DNA of 64,000 nt from Streptomyces albireticuli (lineage in GTDB: Bacteria; Actinomycetota; Actinomycetes; Streptomycetales; Streptomycetaceae). Positions within the stretch are counted from its first letter, which is position 1, and each line of letters starts with the position of its first letter. The stretch covers positions 434,001 to 498,000 of the forward strand of contig NZ_JAJQQS010000004.1 of NCBI RefSeq assembly GCF_021228125.1, given 5' to 3'. Positions 55,238 to 63,175 of this stretch are shown here, one piece after another. The translations under genes and the position numbers were made by a program. The notes under the pieces were generated by a model. It was not told the origin of the DNA and ran no database searches. It worked only from the letters and a program-made list of their open reading frames with translations.

Positions 55238-55344
55238 CCTCAAACGCCGGCCGGGCTGGATTCCGCCTCTGTCCGAGCTCGGCTTTCCGCCCGTGCCGGG
55301 CGACAAACCAACCCGTCCGGCGCTTGAGGACCGGGGTCCGGGGC
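55238..55344. repeat. Inverted pair of dispersed repeat between RlaP genes
   Basis: CCTCAAACGCCGGCCGGGCT (55239 on) and CCCGTCCGGCGCTTGAGG (to about 55330) pair at about 19 of 22 positions across a loop of about 50 nt. The right arm continues ACCGGGGTCCGGGG exactly as the copy at 25.64 kb. It lies between convergent stops, so it may serve as a bidirectional terminator. Confidence 0.7.
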
Positions 55345-55365
55345 GTCGGCGCCGTGCGGGCCGGC

Positions 55366-56163
55366 CTAGGCCCCGAGCCGGGCCCGCACCACCAGGTCGT
55401 GCAGGGCGTCGTGCGTCTCGCGCGAAGGGCTCTCCGGCAGGAGCGACCCGTCCTGGGCCGCCTCCAGCTCCGCGTGCAGCGCCTCGACGTCCGCCTGGGC
55501 CCGCACCACGTCGACCAGGCCCCCCAGCGGCCCCTGCTCGGCCTCCGCCTTCGCCGCGATCAGCTCACGGACGTAGCCGGGGGCGGTCACATGGCCGAGC
55601 AGCGTGGGGAGGTGGGCCTCGACCTCGCCGCTGCGCATCAGATGGATGCCGGTGAGCAGCACCCGCAGGGTGTAGAGCAGCGGCTTCAGCCCGTGCCGCT
55701 TCTCGAAGAGCCGCCACTGTGTGACCGCGAAGCCGCGGTAGTGGTGGGCGTGGTTGCGGGTGAGGACGCCCGGGGCCAGCGCGATCAGCTCGGCGTGCGC
55801 GTCCGTGCTGCGGACCACCAGCGGCGAGAGGAGCTGCTCCAGGACATAGCCGTTGCGGCGCAGCATCATCCGGACGAACTTCCGCAGGTCATGGGTGACG
55901 AGATCCATCTCGACACCGTCCCGCGGCCCGGTCACGGTCCGGGTCTCCTCGCCCTCACGGAGCCCGATCAGGTCTTCCAGCGGCAGCAGATGGACCCCCC
56001 GCAGGTCCACGTCCGAGTCGCGTGACGGGAAGCCGTACAGATGGGCTCCGGAAACGGTCGCGAAGACGAGCGGGTGCCCCTGCTCCGCGAGCACGGGCGA
56101 CAGGTCCGCGTCCGGCAGTCCGGCGTCCCGCAGCCGGTCCGCTCCTATCTCCATATTTTTCAT
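55366..56163 (-). CDS. RlaP-type nucleotidyltransferase, second copy
   Basis: 265 aa. VSGAHLYGFPSRDSDVDLRGVHLLP at 38-62 carries the nucleotidyltransferase G-x-x-x-x-G-x-x-x-x-D-S-D-x-D signature (Asp51, Asp53). EMDLVTHDLRKFVRMMLRRNGYVLEQLLSPLVV and RNHAHHYRGFAVTQWRLF follow; the last contains the H-H/Y cluster of RlaP. Paralogue of the convergent gene, with low similarity. 41 nt after the pseudouridine synthase start, same strand, so it may end the parA operon transcript. ATG at MKNMEIG or at MEIGAD. Confidence 0.75.
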   Translation of the reverse strand: MKNMEIGADRLRDAGLPDADLSPVLAEQGHPLVFATVSGAHLYGFPSRDSDVDLRGVHLLPLEDLIGLREGEETRTVTGPRDGVEMDLVTHDLRKFVRMMLRRNGYVLEQLLSPLVVRSTDAHAELIALAPGVLTRNHAHHYRGFAVTQWRLFEKRHGLKPLLYTLRVLLTGIHLMRSGEVEAHLPTLLGHVTAPGYVRELIAAKAEAEQGPLGGLVDVVRAQADVEALHAELEAAQDGSLLPESPSRETHDALHDLVVRARLGA

Positions 56164-56204
56164 GGATCAAGCATTCCAGCTGCGGGATCGCCGGTCCCGG
56201 GGTT

Positions 56205-57449
56205 TTAGAGATCCACCTCGCGCATCAGCATGCCGACCTCGGTGTTGGTCAGACGGCGCAGCCAGCCGGACTTCTGGTCACCGAGCGGGATCGGGCCGAA
56301 GCCGGTGCGGACCAGCTTCTCGACCGGGAAGCCGGCCTCGGCGAGCATCCGGCGCACGATGTGCTTCCGGCCCTCGTGGAGGGTCACCTCGACCAGGTAG
56401 TTCTTGCCGGTCTGCTGGATGACCCGGAAGTTGTCGGCGCGGGCCCAGCCGTCCTCCAGCTGGATGCCGCTCTTGAGCTGCTTGCCGATGTCGCGCGGCA
56501 GCGGGCCCGTGATGGCCGCCAGGTAGGTCTTCTGGACGCCGTACTTGGGGTGCGTGAGGCGGTGGGCCAGCTCACCGTGGTTGGTGAGCAGGATGATGCC
56601 CTCGGTCTCCGTGTCGAGACGGCCGACGTGGAAGAGCCGGGTCTCGCGGTTGGTGACGTAGTCGCCGAGGCACTGGCGGCCGTCGGGGTCCTCCATGGTG
56701 GAGACGACGCCGGCCGGCTTGTTGAGCGCGAAGAAGAGGTAGGACTGGGTGGCGACCGTGAGGCCGTCGACCTTGATCTCGTCCTTCTCCGGGTCCACGC
56801 GCAGGCCCTGCTCGGTGACGATCTCGCCGTTGACCTCGACGCGGGACATCTCGATCAGCTCTTCGCAGGCGCGCCGCGAGCCCATGCCCGCCCGGGCCAG
56901 CACCTTCTGGAGGCGCTCGCCCTCCTGCTCGGCGCCGGGGAAGGTCTTGGGCGTCTTGATCTGCGGCTTGTTGTGCCGCTCCCGGTTGCGCTCCTCGATC
57001 TTGGCGTCGAGCTCGCGCGGACGGCCCGGGAGCGTACGGCCACGGGCGGGGCCGCTGGCCCGGCCGCCGGAGCCCGCCGTGGGGCTCTTGCGCGGGCCGC
57101 CCTTGGCGCCACCACGGGCCGCCGCGCCACGGGCGCCGCGGTTCTCCGGGGCGTCGTTGCCCACGTCGTAGCGGCGCTCCTCGGGGCGCGGCCGGCGCGG
57201 ACGCTGCTCCTGCTGCCTGTCGTCGCGACGGGCGCCGTCACGGCCGCCGTCGAAACGACCGCCGCCGGAGCGGCCGCCCTCGGACCGGCCACCGCCGGAG
57301 CGGCCACCGGAACGGCCGCCCTCGGGGCGCCCGCCGCCGGACCGGCCGCCGCCCGCGCGTCCGCCCCCGGAGGCCGGACGGGGAGCTCCCGCTCGCCCGC
57401 CCCGGTCGTCCCGGTTGCCGCTTCCGCTGTTCCTGCCGCTGCTTCGCAT
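56205..57449 (-). CDS. rluB: RluB/RsuA-family 23S/16S rRNA pseudouridine synthase
   Basis: 414 aa. First about 150 residues are Arg/Gly/Pro-rich and disordered. Then an S4 RNA-binding domain (ERLQKVLARAGMGSRRACEELI), FALNKPAGVVST, and the catalytic HVGRLDTETEGIILLTNHG (Asp about 275). HEGRKHIVRRMLAEAGFPV closes the core. Isomerises a uridine in rRNA; large-subunit target more likely, but not provable. ATG shares one base with the scpB stop (TGATG), so the pair is coupled. The Gly/Arg tail has short RSGGGR repeats. Confidence 0.93.
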   Translation of the reverse strand: MRSSGRNSGSGNRDDRGGRAGAPRPASGGGRAGGGRSGGGRPEGGRSGGRSGGGRSEGGRSGGGRFDGGRDGARRDDRQQEQRPRRPRPEERRYDVGNDAPENRGARGAAARGGAKGGPRKSPTAGSGGRASGPARGRTLPGRPRELDAKIEERNRERHNKPQIKTPKTFPGAEQEGERLQKVLARAGMGSRRACEELIEMSRVEVNGEIVTEQGLRVDPEKDEIKVDGLTVATQSYLFFALNKPAGVVSTMEDPDGRQCLGDYVTNRETRLFHVGRLDTETEGIILLTNHGELAHRLTHPKYGVQKTYLAAITGPLPRDIGKQLKSGIQLEDGWARADNFRVIQQTGKNYLVEVTLHEGRKHIVRRMLAEAGFPVEKLVRTGFGPIPLGDQKSGWLRRLTNTEVGMLMREVDL

Positions 57450-58150
57450 CAAAGTTCCGTCTTGTCGTCCGCTTCGGTGTCCGGTGCGTCCGGATCGAAC
57501 GACGGCACACCTTCCTGAGTGTCGCCTTCGATCGCGTCCGCCTCGGGGAGAAAGGGCGCGAGCTCCGGGAGCTCGTCCAGGCCCCGCAGGCCCATTCGCT
57601 CCAGAAAGTAGTTCGTCGTCCTGTACAGGATCGCACCTGTTTCGGGTTCCGTCCCCGTCTCCTCCACCAGACCCCGCTGGAGGAGGGTGCGCATGACGCC
57701 GTCGCAGTTCACCCCGCGGACCGCGGAGACCCTCGAACGGCTGACCGGCTGACGGTACGCGACGACGGCCAGAGTCTCCAGCGCGGCCTGGGTCAGCCGG
57801 GCCTGCCGGCCGTCGAGGACGAACGCCTCCACGGCGTCGGCGTACTCCGGGCGGGTGGAGAACCGCCAGCCGCCGGCGATCTCGCGCAGCTCGAACCCGC
57901 GCCCCTGGGCGGTGTACTCCGCGGCCAGGCCGCGGAGCGCCTCGGTGATCTCGCGCCGGGGCCGCTGGAGGACCCGGGCGAGGTACTCCTCGGCCACGGG
58001 CTCGTCCACGACCATCAGGACGGCCTCCAGGGCGGGTGCCAGGGCGAGCCCGGCCACGTCCCGCGGCCCGGCGGGCGGCGGCGTCCGGCCCGCGTCCGCC
58101 CCGGCATCCGTGTCCACGGCCGTCGCCCCGCTGTCCGTCGCACCGTTCAC
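57449..58150 (-). CDS. scpB: Segregation and condensation protein B
   Basis: 233 aa. Two winged-helix domains: ALEAVLMVVDEPVAEEYLARVL and REIAGGWRFSTRPEY, then LTQAALETLAVVAYRQPVSRSRVSAVRGVNCDGVMRTLLQRGLVEE, the ScpB signature, and NYFLERMGLRGLDELPEL. Dimer that binds ScpA and SMC in condensin. The acidic C-terminus is longer than usual. Its ATG overlaps the scpA stop by 4 nt. Confidence 0.95.
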   Translation of the reverse strand: MNGATDSGATAVDTDAGADAGRTPPPAGPRDVAGLALAPALEAVLMVVDEPVAEEYLARVLQRPRREITEALRGLAAEYTAQGRGFELREIAGGWRFSTRPEYADAVEAFVLDGRQARLTQAALETLAVVAYRQPVSRSRVSAVRGVNCDGVMRTLLQRGLVEETGTEPETGAILYRTTNYFLERMGLRGLDELPELAPFLPEADAIEGDTQEGVPSFDPDAPDTEADDKTEL

Positions 58151-59136
58151 GCCGGCTCCTCCTTCGTGTCCTCGGACCCGTCGGACCCGTCTTCCCGCGT
58201 CTCCCGGTCGAATTCGTCCGTCACCACCGGCAGGGCCTCCTCCGCGCCCGTCCAGCGGACCGTCAGCGCGCCCAGGGCCAGCTCCTGGTCCAGGGCGACC
58301 GCCCGCTCGCGGTAGAGCTCCAGGAGGGCGAGGAAGCGCGCCACGACCGTCAGGGTGTCGGGGGCGTCCCGGGTGAGGTCGCCGAAGGTCGCCGTGCCGG
58401 CCACCCGCAGCCGGGCCACCACGACCCGGGCCTGCTCCCGGACGCTGACCAGCGGCGCGTGGATGTGCTCGGTGAGGACCTGGGGCTCGGCCCGGGGCCG
58501 CATCGCCTTCACGGCCAGCTCGGCGAGGCCGCGCGGGCCGATGCCGAGGACGACCTCGGGCAGCAGCTCCGCGTGGTGCGGCTCCAGGCCGACGGTGCGC
58601 GGGTGGCGGTGCTCCTCGGCCGCCAGCCGCTCGCCGAAGATGTCCGCGACCTTCTTGTACGCGCGGTACTGCAGCAGCCGCGCGAACAGCAGGTCCCGGG
58701 CCTCCAGCAGGGCGAGGTCGGCCTCGTCCTCGACCTCGGCGGCCGGCAGCAGCCGGGCCGTCTTGAGGTCGAGGAGGGTGGCCGCGACCACCAGGAACTC
58801 GGTGGTCTGGTCGAGGTCCCAGTCCGGTCCCATGGCGCGGATGTGTGCCATGAACTCGTCGGTGACCTTCGACAGCGCGACCTCGGTGACGTCCAGCTTG
58901 TGCCGGGAGATCAGCTGGAGCAGCAGGTCGAAGGGGCCCTCGAAGTTGTCGAGCCGGACGGTGAACCGGCCGTCGTCGGCGGCCTCCGGCCCCGGAGGGC
59001 CTTCGGGCGCGTTCCCCGGGACCTCCCCTGCCGCCCGGGCGCTTCCCGGGCCGTCGCCGGGCGGCGTCGGCGGCTCCCGGTCCGGCGCACCGTGCCCCAG
59101 GGGGCGGCGGGCCGGGGAGGAGGCGGCTACGGGCAT
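58147..59136 (-). CDS. scpA: Segregation and condensation protein A
   Basis: 329 aa. N-terminal Pro/Gly-rich 55 residues, then the kleisin fold: FTVRLDNFEGPFDLLLQLISRHKLDVTEVALSKVTDEF, TTEFLVVAATLLDLKTARLLP, and the C-terminal winged helix (about 245-300, DTLTVVARFLALLELYRERAVAL). Bridges the SMC head domains in condensin. ATG 65 nt after the upstream small gene; the open frame runs on into parA but is shadow. Confidence 0.95.
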   Translation of the reverse strand: MPVAASSPARRPLGHGAPDREPPTPPGDGPGSARAAGEVPGNAPEGPPGPEAADDGRFTVRLDNFEGPFDLLLQLISRHKLDVTEVALSKVTDEFMAHIRAMGPDWDLDQTTEFLVVAATLLDLKTARLLPAAEVEDEADLALLEARDLLFARLLQYRAYKKVADIFGERLAAEEHRHPRTVGLEPHHAELLPEVVLGIGPRGLAELAVKAMRPRAEPQVLTEHIHAPLVSVREQARVVVARLRVAGTATFGDLTRDAPDTLTVVARFLALLELYRERAVALDQELALGALTVRWTGAEEALPVVTDEFDRETREDGSDGSEDTKEEPA

Positions 59137-59201
59137 CGACGTTCCAGGTGCGGGCGGAGAGCGGACCGTACGGCCCGACGGCAGGTTAGCGGCGGAGCCG
59201 C

Positions 59202-59732
59202 TCAGCGGCCGCGCAGGCGGCGCACGAGGATGCTCGCGTCGCCGCGGGACTCCAGGTCGGCGAGGACGACCGCGACGGCCTCCCGCACGATCCGGCCGCG
59301 GTCGACCGCGAGGCCGTGCTCGCCGCGCAGCACCAGCCGGGCGTGCTCGAGGTCCATGAGCTCCTCGGCGGAGACATAGACGGTGATCTTCTCGTCGTGG
59401 CGCTCGCGGCCGCTGGGCCGGCGGTTGGCACCCCGGCCGCGGCGGCGGCCCTGCGCGGGCGCCGGAGCGGCGGCGTCGCGGCCCGCGGCACCCTGCGCGG
59501 CCGTGCGCCGCTCGGCCGCCGGGTCCCGGTCGGTCGCGGCCGGACCCCGGCCGCCGGGCCCGGCGGCGCCCTCCTGGCCCGCCCCGCCGGTCTCCGGCCC
59601 CGAGCCGGACTCGCCGGCCGGGCCGGGGACCCGCGGACCCGCCTCGGGGTTCGCCTGCCGGCGGGGGGAGGAGGGCTGGAGCCCGGTCCCCCCGGTGGTG
59701 CGGAACAGCTCGTCGGCGCCGGGCAGACTCAC
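59202..59732 (-). CDS. ParA-linked small protein, possible ribbon-helix-helix
   Basis: 176 aa. Residues 1-105 are Pro/Gly/Arg-rich and disordered. The C-terminal 65 residues (KITVYVSAEELMDLEHARLVLRGEHGLAVDRGRIVREAVAVVLADLE) have a beta strand then two helices, an arrangement like ribbon-helix-helix DNA-binding proteins. The GTG start overlaps the parA stop (GTGA). It lies where parB or a ParA partner would stand, so it may be a DNA- or ParA-binding partner. Family not recognised. Confidence 0.6.
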   Translation of the reverse strand: MSLPGADELFRTTGGTGLQPSSPRRQANPEAGPRVPGPAGESGSGPETGGAGQEGAAGPGGRGPAATDRDPAAERRTAAQGAAGRDAAAPAPAQGRRRGRGANRRPSGRERHDEKITVYVSAEELMDLEHARLVLRGEHGLAVDRGRIVREAVAVVLADLESRGDASILVRRLRGR

Positions 59733-60916
59733 TCGGCGTGACACCGGGCGAGCACCTCCCTGGCGAGCTGACGGTAGGCGGCGGCGCCGACGGAGTTGGA
59801 CGCGTACGTGGTGATGGGCTCGCCCGCGACCGTGGTCTCGGGGAAGCGGACCGTACGGCCGATGACCGTGTGGTAGACGTGGTCGTCGAACGCCTCGACC
59901 ACCCGGGCCAGCACCTCGCGGCTGTGCACGGTCCGCGAGTCGTACATGGTGGCGAGGATGCCGTCCAGCTCCAGTTCGGGGTTGAGCCGCTCCTGGACCT
60001 TCTCGATCGTCTCGGTGAGCAGCGCCACACCGCGCAGCGCGAAGAACTCGCACTCCAGGGGGACGATCACCTTGTGAGCGGCCGTCAGGGCGTTGACGGT
60101 CAGCAGACCGAGCGACGGCTGGCAGTCGATGACGATGTAGTCGTAGTCCGCCAGCAGCGGCTTGAGGGCGCGCTGGAGGGTGGACTCGCGGGCGACCTCG
60201 CTGACGAGCTGCACCTCGGCCGCTGACAAATCGATATTGCTGGGCAGCAGGTCCATGTTGGGCACGGCGGTCTTCAGGAGGACCTCGTCGGCCGACATGC
60301 CCCGCTCCATGAGCAGGTTGTAGACCGTCAGGTCGAGCTCCATCGGGTTGACGCCGAGGCCGACGGAGAGCGCGCCCTGCGGGTCGAAGTCGACGAGCAG
60401 CACCCGGCGCCCGTACTCCGCGAGCGCGGCGCCCAGGTTGATGGTCGAGGTGGTCTTGCCGACCCCGCCCTTCTGGTTGCACATCGCGATGATCTTCGCG
60501 GGGCCGTGGTCGGTCAGCGGACCGGGGATGGGGAAGTACGGCAGGGGACGCCCGGTCGGGCCGATGCGCTCGCGGCGCTGCCGGGCAGCGTCGGGCGCGA
60601 GGGTGGCCGCGTACTCGGGGTCGGGCTCGTACTCCGCGTCAGGGTCGTAGAAGTGCCCCTCGGGCACGTCCTCGTAGTCGGCGAGCCGGGCGGGATCCGC
60701 TCCGCCGCGGTCGCCGGCCATGGCGTTCACGTGATGGCCGTCCATGCTCTGGTGGGCTGTCGGTGTGCTCTGTGCTCTCTGCGTGCTCTGGATGCTCTGG
60801 TGTGCCGCGAAGGTGTGGACAGCGACGGAGCCGACAGCTTGGAGCCCCATGGGACTCTGGCCCTGCGCAGACATTCCTGGGTGACCACCCCCGGGAGCAA
60901 ATGTCGACTCATTCAC
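59729..60916 (-). CDS. parA: ParA-family ATPase (ScpAB-linked)
   Basis: 395 aa. An unusual 135-residue N-terminal extension (Gln/Ser/His, then acidic) precedes the deviant Walker A NQKGGVGKTTSTINL (149-162). DFDPQGALSVGLG and DYDYIVIDCQPSLGLLTVNALTAA follow, as in ParA/Soj. An ATP-dependent DNA-binding partition protein; no ParB is next to it. First gene of parA - small protein - scpA - scpB - rluB. GTG start; the codon position rests on the frame, as no strong ribosome site is seen. Confidence 0.92.
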   Translation of the reverse strand: MNESTFAPGGGHPGMSAQGQSPMGLQAVGSVAVHTFAAHQSIQSTQRAQSTPTAHQSMDGHHVNAMAGDRGGADPARLADYEDVPEGHFYDPDAEYEPDPEYAATLAPDAARQRRERIGPTGRPLPYFPIPGPLTDHGPAKIIAMCNQKGGVGKTTSTINLGAALAEYGRRVLLVDFDPQGALSVGLGVNPMELDLTVYNLLMERGMSADEVLLKTAVPNMDLLPSNIDLSAAEVQLVSEVARESTLQRALKPLLADYDYIVIDCQPSLGLLTVNALTAAHKVIVPLECEFFALRGVALLTETIEKVQERLNPELELDGILATMYDSRTVHSREVLARVVEAFDDHVYHTVIGRTVRFPETTVAGEPITTYASNSVGAAAYRQLAREVLARCHAE

Positions 60917-61140
60917 AAGTCGTCCTACCTCCTTGGTGACCAGGAAACATCTAGATAGGTCAGCGTTGCACCATGCCGACGGTTGGCGACTCTATGGCGT
61001 GTCGGCGGTCCGCAGCAACACAATCCGCCGGAGACGGCACGATGTGTCGGCAATCGAACAGCCTTCTGTCAAGGGTGTACGGCCCACAACCCGGAAGTTT
61101 CACGGGGCGTCGAAACACCCGCGAAACGGGCGGTAAACGG

Positions 61141-61175
61141 CCCGGCCGGACCTTGCTCAGCAAGGCCCGGCCGGG
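61141..61175 (-). terminator. Terminator downstream of ald
   Basis: Stem CCCGGCCGGACCTTGC / GCAAGGCCCGGCCGGG (one mismatch in 16) with a TCA loop, 31 nt after the ald stop. It also separates ald from the parA upstream region. Confidence 0.85.
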
Positions 61176-61205
61176 TGCGCGCTCTTGGCGTGTCGTGTTG
61201 ACGAC

Positions 61206-62330
61206 TCAGCCGAGCAGGTCGCTCAGTTCGACGTGCGGCAGACCGTGCGCCTCGGCGACGGGACCGTAAACGACCTGTCCCTCGTGGGTGTTGAGGCCCT
61301 TGGCGAGCGCGGCGTCACGGCGCAGCGCGTCCTGCCAGCCGCGGTTGGCCAGCTCGACGATGTACGGCAGCGTGGCGTTGGTCAGCGCGTAGGTGGACGT
61401 GTTCGGCACGGCGCCCGGCATGTTCGCGACGCAGTAGAACACCGAGTCGTGGACCTGGAAGGTCGGCTCGGCGTGGGTGGTCGGCTTGGAGTCCTCGAAG
61501 CAGCCGCCCTGGTCGATCGCAATGTCGACAAGTACACTTCCGGGCTTCATCTTGGCGACGAGCTCGTTGGTGACGAGCTTCGGGGCCTTGGCACCCGGGA
61601 TGAGGACGGCGCCGATGACGAGGTCGGCCTCGACGACGGCCTTCTCCAGCTCGTAGGCGTTGGAGACGATCGTCTGCACCTTGGTGCCGAAGACCTTGTC
61701 GGCCTCGCGGAGCTTGTTGATGTCACGGTCGAGCAGGGTGACGTGGAAGCCCATGCCGACGGCGATCTGCGCGGCGTTCCAGCCGGAGACGCCACCGCCG
61801 ATGACGACGGCCTTGCCGGCCGCGGTGCCCGGGACGCCGCCCGGCAGGACGCCACGGCCGCCGGCCGAGCGCATCAGGTGGTAGGCGCCGACCTGCGGGG
61901 CCAGCCGGCCCGCGACCTCGGACATCGGGGCGAGCAGCGGCAGCGCGCGGTTGGCGAGCTCCACGGTCTCGTACGCGATGGCGGTGGTGCCGGACTGGAG
62001 CAGCGCGTCGGTGCACTCGCGGGACGCGGCCAGGTGCAGGTAGGTGAAGAGGGTCTGGCCCTTGCGGAGGCGGTGGTACTCCTCCGCGATCGGCTCCTTG
62101 ACCTTCAGGAGCAGGTCGGCGGTCTCCCAGACCTCGTCGGCCGTCTCCAGGATGTTCGCGCCCGCGGCCGTGTACTCGGCGTCCGTGATGGAGGAGCCGA
62201 CACCGGCGCCCTGCTGCACGAAGACCTGGTGGCCGTTGCGCACGAGCTCATGCACGCCGGCGGGCGTGATGGCCACGCGGAACTCGTTGTTCTTGACCTC
62301 GCTGGGGATGCCGACCTTCACGTCGATCAC
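61206..62330 (-). CDS. ald: L-alanine dehydrogenase
   Basis: 374 aa, near-complete Ald. [22 protein letters not shown] at the start, [38 protein letters not shown], the NAD-binding [20 protein letters not shown] (about 178) and [10 protein letters not shown]. Oxidatively deaminates alanine to pyruvate and ammonia. Two GTG codons compete: 62330 (VIDVKV, AAGGA close upstream) and 62321 (VKVGIP, the usual Ald start). The upstream 130 nt is AT-richer and should hold the promoter; no Lrp/AsnC site was recognised. Single-gene unit with a strong terminator. Confidence 0.95.
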   Translation of the reverse strand: MIDVKVGIPSEVKNNEFRVAITPAGVHELVRNGHQVFVQQGAGVGSSITDAEYTAAGANILETADEVWETADLLLKVKEPIAEEYHRLRKGQTLFTYLHLAASRECTDALLQSGTTAIAYETVELANRALPLLAPMSEVAGRLAPQVGAYHLMRSAGGRGVLPGGVPGTAAGKAVVIGGGVSGWNAAQIAVGMGFHVTLLDRDINKLREADKVFGTKVQTIVSNAYELEKAVVEADLVIGAVLIPGAKAPKLVTNELVAKMKPGSVLVDIAIDQGGCFEDSKPTTHAEPTFQVHDSVFYCVANMPGAVPNTSTYALTNATLPYIVELANRGWQDALRRDAALAKGLNTHEGQVVYGPVAEAHGLPHVELSDLLG

Positions 62331-63129
62331 GGTCCTTGAATCAGAGAATGACAGGCTAATCCGGAAATGCCGGGGCACACCAGAGCAGACCGCGTCGATC
62401 GCGGCTCAACCAGTCTAATGAAGGATCCTGCGCTGTCTAGCCTTGCAAAGCGCCAATCTTCTAGCGATCAACTGCTGATTTCGTAGGTAACCCTCTGGGG
62501 GTGCGGGCTCACGCCATGCGTCCTCCGGCCCGGGTCCGCGACCGGCCGCGGTACCGCCGGAGACGGGCCGGGTGAGCGGGCCGGGAGGGTCGCGGACAGG
62601 CGGGGTGGGGCCCGCGAAGGATCCGGCACCGGTGGCGGAGGTCCCGGGTGCCGCCCCCCGGTGCCGGAGGGCAGGAGCGGCATCCGAGGGCAGGGCGGCC
62701 GTGGCGGGACCGGCGGGGACTCCGGGCCCGGCGCGACGGGGCGGGTCGGGACGGTGGCGGACGGGAGGCGGCGACGGCCGGGAAGGGACCACGGACGCCC
62801 GAAGGCGCCGGGCGCGGTCAGCCGCCGCGGGGGTCCGGCCCCGGTTCGACCGCTGTGGCGGTCCGGCTCCGATCGGCCGCCGTGGGGCCCGGGTCGGGGC
62901 GCGGCACGCCGGGAGCCCGAGCCACGAGGGCCCGGCACCGGTTCGACCGACACCGCAGGGACCCGGCCACCGGCCGACCGCCGTGACGGCCCGACCACCG
63001 TCAGCCCCCGTGGGGGCCCGGCTGCGGGCGCGGCACGCCGGGAGCCCGCGCCACGAGGGCCCGGCACCGGTTCGACCGACACCGCAGGGACCCGGCCACC
63101 GGCCGGCCGCCGTGACGGCCCGACCGCCG
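62331..63129. other. Intergenic region between ald and TPR gene
   Basis: 799 nt. Left part (62331-62500) is AT-richer and carries the ald promoter. The rest is extremely GC-rich. An open frame (204 codons, minus strand) is present but it is made of repeated Pro/Arg/Gly stretches and has no homology, so it is not called as a gene. It contains the 129-bp repeats described separately. Confidence 0.6.
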
Positions 63130-63175
63130 TCAGCCCCCGTGGGGGCCCGGCTGCGGGCGCGGCACGCCGGGGGCC
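62811..63175. repeat. 129-bp direct repeats (two near-identical units plus a decayed third)
   Basis: GCGGCACGCCGGGAGCCC recurs at 62901, 63030 and 63159 with an exact 129-nt spacing (43 codons). The two full units (about 62911-63039 and 63040-63168) differ at only a few positions. A degenerate unit precedes them. The rightmost part covers the last 15 codons of the TPR gene. Confidence 0.85.

Noticed and set aside
60726..60734. TTCACGTGA inside parA as a parS site
   Set aside because: Only the 9-bp core of the 14-16 bp parS consensus is present and the flanks do not match; it lies in coding sequence.
62468..63082. A 204-codon minus-strand frame between ald and the TPR gene
   Set aside because: It consists of repeated Pro/Arg/Gly stretches from the 129-bp repeats, with no homology or ribosome site.
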